Positions 8,660 through 18,133 are shown, counted from the stretch's first letter. The stretch is DNA of 64,000 nt from Streptomyces sp. NBC_00708 (GCA_036226585.1 CP108997.1:6324001-6388000); one strand, 5' to 3'. The notes: generated by a model from the letters alone, not told the origin. Numbers and translations: made by a program.

Positions 8660-10243
8660 TCAGCCCCGGAATCCCAGCAGTCCGTGCAGCACGCTGCCCC
8701 GGTCGCCGTCCGGACGCGCCGCCGGGCGGGCCGACTTGGCGGTTTCCGGTTTCGGGTCGGGGGTCTTCGCGCAGACCGCGTCCGCGTCGCCGCGGCCGGC
8801 GCGGGGGACGGTGCCCTTGGCGAGGTAGTCCGTCAGGTAGCGGTCCAGGCAGGCGTTGCCGCTCAGGGTGACGCCGTGGTTGGCGCCGCCCTGCTCGACG
8901 ACGAGGCGGGAGCCGCGCAGCTTGCGGTGGAGGGTCACTCCGCCCTCGTACGGGGTGGCCGCGTCGTCCGTCGCCTGGAAGAGGAGCACCGGGGGCAGGG
9001 CGTGGTTGGACACCCGTACCGGATTCAGCGGCTCCACCGGCCAGTCGGCGCACGGGGCGTTGTACCAGGTGTTGCCCCAGGCCATGAAGGGCGCCTTCGC
9101 GTGCACCCGCCAGGTGTCGTTGCGCCAGGTGTTCCAGTCGCGCGGCCAGGAGGCGTCCCGGCACTGCACGGCCGTGTAGACCGAGTAGCCGTTGTCGCCG
9201 TCCGCGTCCACCGCGCCGAACCGTTCGAAGGCCGCGACGAGCGGCTTCTCGTCCTTGTCGTTGACGTAGGCGGCGAACGCCTCGGCCAGGACCGGCCAGT
9301 AGCCGTTGTAGTAGCCGCCCGGCAGGAACGTGTCGTCCAGCTCGCCCGCGCCGACCTTCTTGCCCGCCGGACGCTTCTTCACCGCGTCCCGCATCCGGTA
9401 CCAGGCAGCCTCGACCTTCGCCGGGTCGCTGCCCAGGCGGTAGGTGGCGTCGTACTTGGCGACCCACGCGGCGAATGCCTTGTGCCGGGCGTCGAACGCG
9501 TAGTCCTGGGTCAGGTTGTCCTCGTACCAGACGCCCTCGGGGTCCACGTTCGAGTCGAGCACCAGGCGCCGGACGCGGTCCGGGAACAGCTTGGCGTACA
9601 CCGCGCCGAGGTAGGTGCCATAGGAGTAACCGAAGTAGTTGAGCTGCCGCGCGCCGGTCGCGCGCCGGATCACGTCCAGGTCCTTGGCCGCGCTCACCGT
9701 GTCCGTGTAAGGGAGCATGTCCGGGTACTTCTCGCCGCAGGCGGCCGCGAAGTCACGGGCGCGGTTGCGGTTGACCCGCTCGCCCCCGAGGGACTGCGGC
9801 ACCGGGTCGGGCCGGACCGGGTCGAAGTACCCGGGCACGCAGTCCAGGGCGGGCCGGCTCTTCCCGACGCCGCGCGGGTCAAAACCGATCACGTCGTACT
9901 GCGAGGCGACCGCCTTCGGCAGCGACGCGGCGACGAAGGCGGCCATCGAGAGGCCGCTGCCGCCGGGGCCGCCCGGGTTCACGAGCAGCGGACCCTGGAA
10001 GGTCTTCGAGGTGTGCGGCACGCGGGTCAGCGCCAGAGTGACCTGGCGGCCCGCCGGGTCGTCGTGGTCGAGGGGTGCGCGTACCGTCGCGCACTGGAGC
10101 GTCGGGGACGGCTTCGTCCCGCAGTCCTTCCAGGCGAGCGGAGCGGCACGCGGTGTCGCGGTGTCCGCCGCGGCCGGTGCGGCGGTCACCAGACCGGCGA
10201 CCGTCGCACCGGCGGCGAGCAGCATGACTGGACGGTTCGTCAT
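8660..10243 (-). CDS. Secreted alpha/beta-hydrolase, tripeptidyl-aminopeptidase (TAP) family
   Basis: Exported serine peptidase of 527 residues, likely releasing N-terminal tripeptides outside the cell. A signal peptide (TNRPVMLLAAGATVAG, cleavage near residue 27 after an Ala-rich stretch) precedes an alpha/beta-hydrolase fold. The oxyanion region is NPGGPGGSG, the nucleophile elbow GYSYG has Ser207, the acidic residue lies in FQATDDAATP and the His in GGANHGV. The C-terminal TAP extension with GNACLDRYLTDYL is present. A GGGAGG precedes the ATG. It is apparently monocistronic. Confidence 0.9.
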   Translation of the reverse strand: MTNRPVMLLAAGATVAGLVTAAPAAADTATPRAAPLAWKDCGTKPSPTLQCATVRAPLDHDDPAGRQVTLALTRVPHTSKTFQGPLLVNPGGPGGSGLSMAAFVAASLPKAVASQYDVIGFDPRGVGKSRPALDCVPGYFDPVRPDPVPQSLGGERVNRNRARDFAAACGEKYPDMLPYTDTVSAAKDLDVIRRATGARQLNYFGYSYGTYLGAVYAKLFPDRVRRLVLDSNVDPEGVWYEDNLTQDYAFDARHKAFAAWVAKYDATYRLGSDPAKVEAAWYRMRDAVKKRPAGKKVGAGELDDTFLPGGYYNGYWPVLAEAFAAYVNDKDEKPLVAAFERFGAVDADGDNGYSVYTAVQCRDASWPRDWNTWRNDTWRVHAKAPFMAWGNTWYNAPCADWPVEPLNPVRVSNHALPPVLLFQATDDAATPYEGGVTLHRKLRGSRLVVEQGGANHGVTLSGNACLDRYLTDYLAKGTVPRAGRGDADAVCAKTPDPKPETAKSARPAARPDGDRGSVLHGLLGFRG

Positions 10244-10258
10244 AGGGCCTCCCGTGAT

Positions 10259-10303
10259 GGGGAACACGGCTGCGGGTGACGCAGCCCCCGCCGCATGTTC
10301 CCC
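10259..10303 (-). terminator. Nested hairpin after the radical SAM gene
   Basis: Outer arms GGGGAACA (10259-10266) and TGTTCCCC (10296-10303) enclose an inner stem GGCTGCG/CGCAGCC (10268-10274 / 10280-10286). It lies between the stop of the radical SAM gene and the start of the TAP gene, both on the minus strand, so it may terminate the first and form part of the second gene's leader. Confidence 0.5.
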
Positions 10304-10359
10304 GCAATCGGCGCCGGAAGGACCCGTTGTGGTGAGAGATGACCCGTTTGCGCGACCGC

Positions 10360-11406
10360 TCAGAGCAGGGTCAGCTGGGTGGGCTCCGAACCGTCGAGCG
10401 GTGGATGCGTCTCGCGCCGGGGGAGCTTGCGCGCCGTGCCCCGGTGCGAGGGCCCGATGCCGTACTCGGCCGCCAGCTCGTGCACGTACCGGGTGATGCG
10501 CCGCTGGTACCAGGTCGGCGCGTAGGCGCCGTCCGCGTACAGCCGTTCGTAGCGCCGTACGAGGTGCGGGTGGTGGCGGCCCAGCCACTCCATGAACCAC
10601 TCGCGGGCGCCGGGGCGCAGATGCAGCACGAGCGGGGTCACCGAGGTGGCGCCGGCGGCGGCGATCGCGCGGACGGTGGCCCGCAGCTGCTCGGGGCTGT
10701 CGCCGAGGTGGGGGATGACGGGCGCCATCAGGACCCCGCAGCCGATGCCGGCCTCGCTCAGCTTCCGTACGGCGTCGAGCCGGCGCTCGGGCGAGGGTGT
10801 GCCCGGCTCCACGGTCCGCCACAGTTCGGGGTCGACGAAGCCCACCGAGACCGAGACGCCGACCTCGGTGACCTCGGCGGCCTGCCGCAGCAGCTCCAGG
10901 TCGCGCAGGATCAGCGTGCCCTTGGTCAGGATCGAGAACGGGTTCGCGTGGTCGCGCAGGGCGGTCAGGATGTCGGGCATCAGCCGGTAGCGGCCCTCCG
11001 CCCGCTGGTAGCAGTCGACGTTGGTGCCCATCGCGATGTGTGCCCCGTGCCAGCGCGGCGAGGCGATCTCGCGGCGGACCAGTTCGGGGGCGTTGACCTT
11101 GACGACGATCTGCGAGTCGAAGCCGTGCCCGGTGTCGAGGTCGAGATAGCTGTGGGTCTTGCGGGCGAAGCAGTACACGCACGCGTGCGAGCAGCCGCGG
11201 TACGGGTTCACCGTCCATTCGAACGGCATCCGGGAGGCCCCGGGCACCCGGTTCACGATCGAACGGGCCCGGACCTCGTGGAAGGTGATGCCGCGGAATT
11301 CAGGGGTGTCGAAGGTGCGTGTCGTCACCGCGTCCGCGGCGAAGAGCGCACCCGCACCGCTTGCGGGGGTGTTGGCGTTGTTCTCGGCCAGATTGTCCCA
11401 GCGCAT
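10360..11406 (-). CDS. Radical SAM protein, Rv2578c family (spore photoproduct lyase-like)
   Basis: 4Fe-4S/S-adenosylmethionine enzyme of 348 residues. The cluster ligands are Cys72, Cys76 and Cys79 in CSHACVYC (CX3CX2C). The typical family stretches NPYRGC and ILTKGT follow, and the TIM-barrel continues to about residue 290. Relatives are annotated as Rv2578c-like, and spore photoproduct lyase is the nearest named group; the substrate is unproven. The ATG has a strong GAGGAGG 5 nt upstream. A perfect SOS box (11440-11451) abuts the probable -10, so the gene is likely LexA-controlled and linked to DNA damage. It diverges from an SRPBCC gene. Confidence 0.88.
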   Translation of the reverse strand: MRWDNLAENNANTPASGAGALFAADAVTTRTFDTPEFRGITFHEVRARSIVNRVPGASRMPFEWTVNPYRGCSHACVYCFARKTHSYLDLDTGHGFDSQIVVKVNAPELVRREIASPRWHGAHIAMGTNVDCYQRAEGRYRLMPDILTALRDHANPFSILTKGTLILRDLELLRQAAEVTEVGVSVSVGFVDPELWRTVEPGTPSPERRLDAVRKLSEAGIGCGVLMAPVIPHLGDSPEQLRATVRAIAAAGATSVTPLVLHLRPGAREWFMEWLGRHHPHLVRRYERLYADGAYAPTWYQRRITRYVHELAAEYGIGPSHRGTARKLPRRETHPPLDGSEPTQLTLL

Positions 11407-11433
11407 GGACGCCTCCTCGGTAGTTCCGGACCG

Positions 11434-11451
11434 AGAATAGAACACTTGTTC
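11434..11451 (-). promoter_or_regulatory. SOS (LexA) box with adjacent -10 of the radical SAM gene
   Basis: On the minus strand GAACAAGTGTTC (11440-11451) is a perfect match to the Gram-positive/actinobacterial SOS consensus GAAC-N4-GTTC. It is immediately followed by TATTCT (11434-11439), a good -10. LexA bound here would cover the core promoter. The ATG at 11406 lies 27 nt past the hexamer. Confidence 0.8.
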
Positions 11452-11554
11452 CCATGATCGTTTTTTACCCTTCGTTCCGGCCCGGATTTTGAGCGGGACA
11501 CGCGAGGTGATTGGCTCAGCACACCCCGAACAACCGAGTGCTGGAGGAACAGGC

Positions 11555-11998
11555 ATGGCGCAGGTCGAAGCCACGACGGAGCGGACCATCGCGGCGGACG
11601 CGGAGGCGGTGTTCGACGCGCTGGCCGACTACAAGGACGTCCGGGGCAAGGTGCTGCCCGCCCACTTCAGCGAGTACGAGGTGCGCGAGGGCGGTGACGG
11701 CGAGGGCACCCTCGTCCACTGGAAGCTCCAGGCCACCAGCAAGCGGGTGCGCGACTGCCTCCTGGAGGTCACCGAGCCGACCGACGGGCAGCTCGTGGAG
11801 AAGGACCGCAACTCCTCGATGGTCACGACCTGGACCGTCACCCCCGCCGGCGAGGGCAGGTCCACGGCCGTCGTCACGACCGTCTGGGACGGCGCCGGAG
11901 GCATCGGCGGCTTCTTCGAGCGGACCTTCGCACCCAAGGGCCTCGGCCGTATCTACGACGAACTGCTGGCGAACCTCGCCGCCGAGGTCGAGAACTGA
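11555..11998 (+). CDS. SRPBCC family protein
   Basis: Small START/polyketide-cyclase-like hydrophobic-pocket protein, 147 residues, starting at the ATG with CTGGAGGAAC upstream. The pattern fits polyketide_cyc2: an N-terminal strand TERTIAADAEAVFDALADY, a central sheet (TLVHWKLQATSK, TTWTVTPAGEGRSTAVVTTVW) and a long C-terminal helix (YDELLANLAAEVE). Such proteins bind or transfer hydrophobic ligands; no specific ligand can be assigned. It shares the 148-bp divergent promoter region with the SOS-box radical SAM gene. Confidence 0.83.
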   Translation: MAQVEATTERTIAADAEAVFDALADYKDVRGKVLPAHFSEYEVREGGDGEGTLVHWKLQATSKRVRDCLLEVTEPTDGQLVEKDRNSSMVTTWTVTPAGEGRSTAVVTTVWDGAGGIGGFFERTFAPKGLGRIYDELLANLAAEVEN

Positions 11999-12011
11999 CC
12001 CTTCGTCCGCT

Positions 12012-12054
12012 CCGCCCGGCCTCACCGGTTCGGGTGGTCTTTGCGGCCGGGCGG
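12012..12054 (+). terminator. Hairpin after the SRPBCC gene
   Basis: CCGCCCGGCC (12012-12021) pairs with GGCCGGGCGG (12045-12054), a 10-bp perfect GC stem with a 23-nt loop that ends just past the stop of the SRPBCC gene. No T tract. Confidence 0.5.
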
Positions 12055-12183
12055 TTGTGCGCCGTAGTGCCTCCCACCGGGGGATACGCCCCCTGAGTGC
12101 GCCGTCAGCGCCCCCCGTCGCGTTTGCCCTCACTTGTCGCGCGATGCGAGAAATGTGCGGCAGCGCGACGAGGGGAGCGGCAC

Positions 12184-14637
12184 GTGGTGGGTGGCATCAC
12201 ACTGTTGGAGGACGAGCCGGGCGGCCCGGGGGACGCCGAGGCGATGCCCGCGACCGCCCCGCCCCCACCACCGCCCGCCGCGAAGGAGACGGCCGCCGGC
12301 GACCCGGACGGCGGGACCGCGACGGACCCCCGCCGCATCCGGCTGGTCTTCGTCGGGCTGATGCTCACGCTCCTGCTCGCGGCGCTCGACCAGATGATCG
12401 TGGCCACCGCGCTCCCGAAGATCGTCGGTGAGCTGCACGGCCTGGAGAAGATGTCCTGGGCGGTCACCGCCTATCTGCTCGCCTCCACCATCGGACTGCC
12501 GGTCTACGGCAAGCTCGGCGACCTCTTCGGGCGCAAGGGCGTCTTCCAGTTCGCGATCGTCGTCTTCGTCGTCGGCTCGGCACTGGCCGGCTGGTCCCGC
12601 ACCATGGACCAGCTGATCGCCTTCCGGGCGCTCCAGGGCGTCGGCGGCGGCGGGCTGATGATCGGGGTGCAGGCGATCATCGCGGACGTGGTCCCACCCC
12701 GTGAGCGCGGCCGGTTCATGGGACTCATCGGCGCCGCCTTCGGCCTCGCCTCGGTGGCCGGCCCGCTGCTCGGCGGCTTCTTCACCGACCACGCCTCCTG
12801 GCGCTGGTGCTTCTACATCAATGTGCCGTTCGGCCTGGTCACCCTCGCCGTGATCACCGTCGTGCTCAAGCTGCCCCGGCCCACGGTGCGGCCCCGGCTC
12901 GACATCCTCGGCGCGGCCCTCCTCGCCGCCGCCTCCACCTGCCTGGTACTGCTGACCAGCTGGGGCGGCACGGAGTACGCCTGGGGCTCGGGCACCATCC
13001 TGGGCCTCGGCGCCGGAGCTGCCGGAACGACTCTGCTGTTCGTCCTCGTCGAGCGCCGCGCCCCCGAGCCGATCATCCCGCTGCGGCTGTTCCGCGACTC
13101 GATCTTCAACGTGACCGCCCTGGTCGGCGCGGTCGTCGGCGTCGCGCTGTTCGGAGCGGCCAGCTATCTGCCGACCTTCCTCCAGATGGTCGACGGGGCC
13201 ACCGCCACCGAGTCCGGCCTGCTGATGCTCCCCATGATGGGCGGCATCGTCGGGGCCTCCGTCGTCTCGGGCCAGCTCATCTCCCGCACCGGGCGCTACC
13301 GCGTCTACCCGATCGCGGGCAGCGCGATCTCGGCGGTGGGCATGTGGCTGCTGTCCCGGCTGGAGACCGACACCCCGCGCTTCGAGTACAGCATCGCGCA
13401 GGCGGTCCTCGGCCTCGGGATCGGGCTGATCATGCCCGTGCTGGTCCTCGCCGTGCAGAACTCCGTACGACCGGCCGACCTCGGCACCGCCACCAGCGCC
13501 AACAACTACTTCCGGCAGATCGGCGGCAGCGTCGGCGCCGCCGTCTTCGGCACCCTGTTCGCCGGGCGGCTGGCCGACGCGCTCGTCGTCCGGCTGCCCT
13601 CCGGCGCGGACCTCCCCGACCCGGAGTCGATCACCCCGCAGCTGGTGCACGCGATGGAGCCCGCGCTGCGGGACGCCTACATCCAGGCGTACGCCGACGC
13701 GATGCCCCGGATCTTCCTCTACCTCGTGCCGGTCCTCGTGCTCGGCCTGTTCTTCGCCTTCTTCCTCAAGGAGAAACCGCTGGTGTCCCACAGCTCCGAA
13801 ACCACCGCAGGACCCGAGACCACCACCGAGTACACCCCGATCCCCTCCGCCCGCACCGACCCGTCCGCCGGATACCTCTCCGGCGTCCCGGTCTCCGGCA
13901 GCGTCCAGCACTCCGACGGTACGAAGGTCCCGCGCGCCGCCCTCACCCTCATCGACGTCCAGGGCCAGCAGGTCGGCCGGGGCGCCAGCGGCGAGGAGGG
14001 CCGGTACGCGCTCAGCGTGCCGGGCGCCGGTTCGTACGTCCTCATCGCCGCCGCCGGGGGCCACCAGCCGCAGGCCGTCAGCGTCACCGTCGGCGAACGC
14101 CCCGTCGAGCTGGACGTGGTGCTCGGCGGCGCGGGCCGGCTCGCGGGCACCGTCGTGACGGCGGACGGTGTGCCCGTACGGGACGCGGCCGTCACCCTGA
14201 CCGACGTACGCGGCGAGGTCGTCGCCTCCACGCGCAGCGGCCGCGAGGGCGGCTACGTGATCACGGAGCTGGTCGCCGGCGAGTACACCCTCGCCGCCTC
14301 GGCCCCGGCGTTCCGGCCCGCCGCACTCCCGGTCAGTGTGCAGGCGGCCAGGGAGACCCGGCAGGACATCGAGCTGGCCGGCGGCGCCGTGCTGCGCGGC
14401 ATCGTCCGGGCCACGGCCGGGCGGCCCGTCGAGGACGCCCGCGTCACGCTCCTGGACGCGGCGGGCAACGTGGTCGACACCGTGACCACCGGCCCCGACG
14501 GCGCGTTCCGGTTCGTCGACCTGTCCACCGGCGAGTACACCGTGATCGCGGCCGGTTACCCGCCCGTCGCCACCGTCCTCCAGGTCGCGGGCGGCGGACG
14601 CACCGAACGGGACCTCCAGCTCGGGCACGAGGACTGA
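12184..14637 (+). CDS. MFS drug:H+ antiporter (DHA2/14-TM) with three C-terminal CarboxypepD_reg-like domains
   Basis: Efflux permease of 817 residues. Residues ~55-555 are a 14-helix EmrB/QacA-type transporter with the family motif [14 protein letters not shown] in TM1, [10 protein letters not shown] in the 2-3 loop and a motif-C-like GPLLGGFF. After the last helix and a Thr/Pro linker come three tandem ~85-residue beta-sandwich repeats, each with the pattern V.G.V...G.PV..A.VTL.D..G.VV....G.EG.Y. and a GEYTL or GEYTV close. This tail would lie in the cytoplasm. I chose GTG 12184 because GGGGAG sits 6 nt before it; GTG 12187 is equally usable. No regulator is adjacent. Confidence 0.92.
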   Translation: MVGGITLLEDEPGGPGDAEAMPATAPPPPPPAAKETAAGDPDGGTATDPRRIRLVFVGLMLTLLLAALDQMIVATALPKIVGELHGLEKMSWAVTAYLLASTIGLPVYGKLGDLFGRKGVFQFAIVVFVVGSALAGWSRTMDQLIAFRALQGVGGGGLMIGVQAIIADVVPPRERGRFMGLIGAAFGLASVAGPLLGGFFTDHASWRWCFYINVPFGLVTLAVITVVLKLPRPTVRPRLDILGAALLAAASTCLVLLTSWGGTEYAWGSGTILGLGAGAAGTTLLFVLVERRAPEPIIPLRLFRDSIFNVTALVGAVVGVALFGAASYLPTFLQMVDGATATESGLLMLPMMGGIVGASVVSGQLISRTGRYRVYPIAGSAISAVGMWLLSRLETDTPRFEYSIAQAVLGLGIGLIMPVLVLAVQNSVRPADLGTATSANNYFRQIGGSVGAAVFGTLFAGRLADALVVRLPSGADLPDPESITPQLVHAMEPALRDAYIQAYADAMPRIFLYLVPVLVLGLFFAFFLKEKPLVSHSSETTAGPETTTEYTPIPSARTDPSAGYLSGVPVSGSVQHSDGTKVPRAALTLIDVQGQQVGRGASGEEGRYALSVPGAGSYVLIAAAGGHQPQAVSVTVGERPVELDVVLGGAGRLAGTVVTADGVPVRDAAVTLTDVRGEVVASTRSGREGGYVITELVAGEYTLAASAPAFRPAALPVSVQAARETRQDIELAGGAVLRGIVRATAGRPVEDARVTLLDAAGNVVDTVTTGPDGAFRFVDLSTGEYTVIAAGYPPVATVLQVAGGGRTERDLQLGHED

Positions 14638-14651
14638 ACACCCGGGCCGCG

Positions 14652-14694
14652 CGGGGGTGGTGCGCCCTCCGGTGCGCCAGGCGCACCACCCCCG
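14652..14694 (+). terminator. Terminator after the MFS gene
   Basis: A 15-bp perfect inverted repeat (14652-14666 / 14680-14694, core GGGGGTGGTGCGCC) with a 13-nt loop, starting 14 nt past the stop codon. Confidence 0.75.
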
Positions 14695-14792
14695 GGGGCG
14701 ATTCCGCCGATGACCCGCGGACGCCGGTCGCGGCCCCGTACCGTGGAGTCACGCGCCGCGGAATGTCGCGGTGAGGAAGGAGCCTTCCCCTC

Positions 14793-17234
14793 ATGGACCT
14801 CGGTGTGCCGCCGCAGAGGGCACCACAGCAGCGTGACGCCGCGGCGGGCCGCGTGCCGCTCGCCGTGGCCGTCGTCGACACGGAGGGACGCGTCTCGCAC
14901 TGGTCGACAGGTGCGAGAAAGCTCTTCGGCGTCGCCCGTGAGGACGCGGTGGGCTGCCCGGCCGGTGAACTCCTGCCCGTATCGGGTGTGCTGGCCGGAG
15001 GAGGCGGTGCGTACGCCGAGCAGGGGCCGACGCTGGACGGCTCGCTCAGCGGGGGCTTCGACTACCCGGCGGCGGGCTGTGCCCGCGTCGACGAACCGGG
15101 GCGCGGCCGGATCGACGTGCTGTGGTGGGCCTACCCGCTCGTCGGCCCCGGACCGGAACGGCTGCTGGTGCTCGCCGCCGACCGCGCACACCTGCGGGAC
15201 GCGGCGGACGGCGAGGACGGCACGGCCCGTACGGTCGCCCCCGGCTTCGCCCGGCACACCGACTTTCCCGGCCACGTGGAGCTGTCCGCGCGGCTGCCGG
15301 AGATCCTGCCGAACATGAGCGTCCAGGAGGCCACCAGGATCGTCGGCCAGGTCCTCGAACTGGGCTACCCCATCCTGGAGTTCAGCCACCACGACCGCAT
15401 CCCCGTCACCCCGGACTGGGGCGTGCCCAAGCGCGCCGGAGGGCCGCCGGTGCGCGAGGAGCGGCACGGCGAGGACGCGAGGGTGGTCCCGCAGCGTGCC
15501 GCGCCCCGTCCCGAGCTGGACCTCGAGTACGCGGCGGTCCGCGAGCGGCTGGAATTCCTCAACGAGGTGAGCGGCCGCATCGGCACCTCCCTCGACCTCG
15601 AACGCACCATCCGCGAGGTCACCAGCGCCGCCGTGCCCCGCTTCACCGACTTCGCGGGTACGCATCTGCGCGCCGCCGTCCTCGCCGGTGAGGGCTTCCC
15701 CGACGGACCGCCCGACGTCACCACCGTCTGGCACCGCGTCTGGGTCGAGCACAACGACGAACCGGGCCGCTGGGACGACACCGTGCCCGTCGGCGAGGCC
15801 ATCGCCTTCCCGGAGCACACCCCGTTCTTCCAGTGCATGGTCACCGGCGAACCGGTCGTCGTCCCGTACGTCAGTGAGGAGTTGAGCAACCGGATCTCGG
15901 GCGAGTTCGAGAAGCGCGACCTGCGCCCCCTGATCACGCACCGCTCACTGCTCATCGTGCCGCTCAAGGCCCGCGACGTGGTCCTCGGCTTCATGGTCCT
16001 GATGCGCCGCCCCGGCCGTGAGCCCTTCGACGACATGGACCGCACCACCGGCGCCGAACTCGCCGCGCGGGCCGGGCTCGTCCTCGACAACGCCCGCATG
16101 TACACGTACCAGGAGAACGTCGCCGAGACGCTCCAGGACAGCATGCTGCCCAACGTCGAGCCCCGCATGGCCGGTTGTGACATCGCCACCCGCTACCTGC
16201 CGGGCACCCGGCTCGGCCGGATCGGCGGCGACTGGTTCGACTCGGTCAAGCTCCCCGGCTCGCGCACGGCGCTGGTCGTCGGCGATGTGATGGGGCACGG
16301 GCTCAACTCCGCAGCCATGATGGGGCAGTTGCGGACCGCCGTGCTGACCATGGCCACCATGGAGATGCCCCCGGCCCAGCTGCTGCGCAACCTCGACGAC
16401 CTGGCCCAGCGCCTCGGCGAGCAGTACCTCGCGACCTGCCTCTACGCGGTGTACGACCCCATCGCGGGCGAGCTCCAGATCGCCAACGCCGGCCACATCC
16501 CGCCGGTCCTGGTCCGTGCCGAGGACGGCCGGGCCGAACTGCTCGACCTGCCGACCGGGGCGCCCATCGGAGTCGGCGGCGTCGCCTTCGAGACCGCGAC
16601 CGTGCGGGTGCGCCCCGGCGACCGACTCGTCCTGTGCACGGACGGCCTGGTGGAGGTGCGCGGCCAGGACATCGGGGCAGGGCTCGCCGCGCTCTGCGCC
16701 TCCGCAGCCCACCCCGCCGCGTCGATGGACGACGCCTGCGACACCATCATCCGCGCCCTGAACACCGGGGGTGGCCGCAAGGACGATGTCGCCCTGCTGA
16801 TGGCCCGGCTCAACGGCATCGCGGACGAGGACGTCGCCGAGTGGCAGCTGGCCCTCGACCCGCGCGAGGTGTCCCGGGCCCGCCGGCTGGTGCGCGGCAA
16901 GCTGCTCGACTGGGAGCTGCCCGACGCCGTGGAGGCGGCCGAATTGATGGTCAGCGAGCTGGTGACCAACGCGTTCAAGCACGGGCGTACCCACCACATC
17001 GGGCTCCGTCTGGTCCGCACCGACGCGCTGCTGTGCGAGGTCAGCGACGACGAGCCCGCCCCTGCCTCGCTCCTCGGGGTCACCGGGAGCGACGAGTTCG
17101 GGCGCGGTCTCATGGTGGTGAGCAGCCTCGCCAAGCAGTGGGGCACCAGCGGCACCGCACGCGGCAAGACCGTCTGGTTCGAACTCGCCCTCTCCCGCGT
17201 TCCCCGTTCCCGGGCCAACAGCCGTCGTCGCTGA
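14793..17234 (+). CDS. PAS-GAF-SpoIIE phosphatase-HATPase regulatory protein
   Basis: Signalling protein of 813 residues, cytoplasmic. Order: PAS-like sensor (~20-130), linker, GAF domain (~255-435), PP2C/SpoIIE phosphatase (~440-665) and an RsbW-like anti-sigma ATPase (~685-805). Metal-binding Asp motifs of the phosphatase are present (GGDWFDS, GDVMGHG, CTDGLVEVR, DDVALL), as are the N box ELVTNAFKHG and a G box GRGLMVV of the kinase. In this family the phosphatase activates anti-anti-sigma factors and the ATPase can phosphorylate them or hold a sigma factor. No partner gene is adjacent. An exact GGAAGG-AG-CCTTCC repeat at 14775-14788 lies on the ribosome site. Confidence 0.92.
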   Translation: MDLGVPPQRAPQQRDAAAGRVPLAVAVVDTEGRVSHWSTGARKLFGVAREDAVGCPAGELLPVSGVLAGGGGAYAEQGPTLDGSLSGGFDYPAAGCARVDEPGRGRIDVLWWAYPLVGPGPERLLVLAADRAHLRDAADGEDGTARTVAPGFARHTDFPGHVELSARLPEILPNMSVQEATRIVGQVLELGYPILEFSHHDRIPVTPDWGVPKRAGGPPVREERHGEDARVVPQRAAPRPELDLEYAAVRERLEFLNEVSGRIGTSLDLERTIREVTSAAVPRFTDFAGTHLRAAVLAGEGFPDGPPDVTTVWHRVWVEHNDEPGRWDDTVPVGEAIAFPEHTPFFQCMVTGEPVVVPYVSEELSNRISGEFEKRDLRPLITHRSLLIVPLKARDVVLGFMVLMRRPGREPFDDMDRTTGAELAARAGLVLDNARMYTYQENVAETLQDSMLPNVEPRMAGCDIATRYLPGTRLGRIGGDWFDSVKLPGSRTALVVGDVMGHGLNSAAMMGQLRTAVLTMATMEMPPAQLLRNLDDLAQRLGEQYLATCLYAVYDPIAGELQIANAGHIPPVLVRAEDGRAELLDLPTGAPIGVGGVAFETATVRVRPGDRLVLCTDGLVEVRGQDIGAGLAALCASAAHPAASMDDACDTIIRALNTGGGRKDDVALLMARLNGIADEDVAEWQLALDPREVSRARRLVRGKLLDWELPDAVEAAELMVSELVTNAFKHGRTHHIGLRLVRTDALLCEVSDDEPAPASLLGVTGSDEFGRGLMVVSSLAKQWGTSGTARGKTVWFELALSRVPRSRANSRRR

Positions 17235-17328
17235 GGAGTTTGTGTCCGCACCCTTGCCCCGGGACACCTCTGGGCAGTAGTCCCTGGCTGAGCAAGAAGA
17301 GCCTGCACCACGGGACTTGGGAGTACGC

Positions 17329-18048
17329 ATGGGTGTGTCACAGCAATACCGCGAGGCGTGGGAAGGGTACTGGGCGGCCACGTCGGACGAACCCGGCGAG
17401 GCCATCTGGGACGCGGAGCCGGGGCTCAGCGCCGTGCCGCACAGCCGGCTGCTCCTGCCGTACGCCGATGCCACACTGCCCGTCGTCGACCTCGGCTGCG
17501 GCAACGGCACGCAGACCCGGCACCTCGCGACCCTCTTCCCCCGCGCGATCGGGGTGGACCTGTCCCACGCGGCGATCGAGCACGCCCGGAAGGCGGACAC
17601 CGGGCAGGTCGCCGAGTTCGAAAGGGTGGACCTCACCGACGCCGACGCCGTGCGCGCCCTGTGCGACCGCATCGGGGACACGAACGTCTACATGCGGGCC
17701 GTGATCCACCAGAGCGACCCCGAGGCCCGGCCGGCCGTCGCCGCCGCCGTGGCCACGCTGCTGGGCGCACGCGGCCGGGCCTTCGTCGCGGAGCTGACCC
17801 CCGCCTCCAAGGACGTGCTGCAACGCGCCTCGCAGGGGCCGGACGGGCCGGGGCCGAAGCTGCGCCGGGTCTTCGCACACGGGCTCAAGCCGGCGAGCGC
17901 CACCGACGAGGAGGTCCCCCAGCTGCTGAGGGCCGCCGGGCTGACCGTCCTGGACAGCGGTGACACGGTCCTGCCGCAGACCGAGAACCTGCCCGACGGC
18001 ACCCGGATCGACCTCCCGGCGAGGTGGTTCGTACTGGCCGCCGGCTGA
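17329..18048 (+). CDS. Class I SAM-dependent methyltransferase
   Basis: 239-residue Rossmann-fold methyltransferase. Motif I is VVDLGCGNGTQTRHLA, the acidic ribose-binding residue follows in GVDLSHAAIEHA, and motif IV is degenerate (YMRAVIHQ). The start ATG has GGAG 5 nt upstream; an in-frame TTG at 17317 is less likely. The substrate is unknown; proteins of this shape in Streptomyces are annotated only as methyltransferases. It stands alone, followed by a strong hairpin. Confidence 0.83.
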   Translation: MGVSQQYREAWEGYWAATSDEPGEAIWDAEPGLSAVPHSRLLLPYADATLPVVDLGCGNGTQTRHLATLFPRAIGVDLSHAAIEHARKADTGQVAEFERVDLTDADAVRALCDRIGDTNVYMRAVIHQSDPEARPAVAAAVATLLGARGRAFVAELTPASKDVLQRASQGPDGPGPKLRRVFAHGLKPASATDEEVPQLLRAAGLTVLDSGDTVLPQTENLPDGTRIDLPARWFVLAAG

Positions 18049-18056
18049 CCCGGCAC

Positions 18057-18087
18057 AGGCCGGGGGCTCTCGTGCGGCCCCCGGCCT
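18057..18087. terminator. Bidirectional hairpin between methyltransferase and LysR genes
   Basis: AGGCCGGGGGC (18057-18067) pairs perfectly with GCCCCCGGCCT (18077-18087), loop 9 nt. It lies 9 nt after the methyltransferase stop and 63 nt past the LysR gene's 3' end, so it can serve both converging units. Confidence 0.7.
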
Positions 18088-18133
18088 CGGCTCTCCGCCT
18101 CCTCGGCTCTCCGCCTCCTCGGTTCTCCGCCTC
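18086..18133. repeat. Three tandem 16-bp direct repeats
   Basis: The unit CTCGGCTCTCCGCCTC occurs at 18086-18101 and 18102-18117 exactly and at 18118-18133 with one change. It is non-coding and lies between two converging genes. No function is apparent; slippage expansion is the simplest origin. Confidence 0.8.

Noticed and set aside
10259..10303. GGGGAACA and TGTTCCCC as a second SOS box
   Set aside because: The half-sites are about 29 bp apart, not 4; they form hairpin arms instead.
17317..17329. TTG 17317 as the methyltransferase start
   Set aside because: GGAG is spaced for the ATG at 17329, and the upstream codons overlap that ribosome site.
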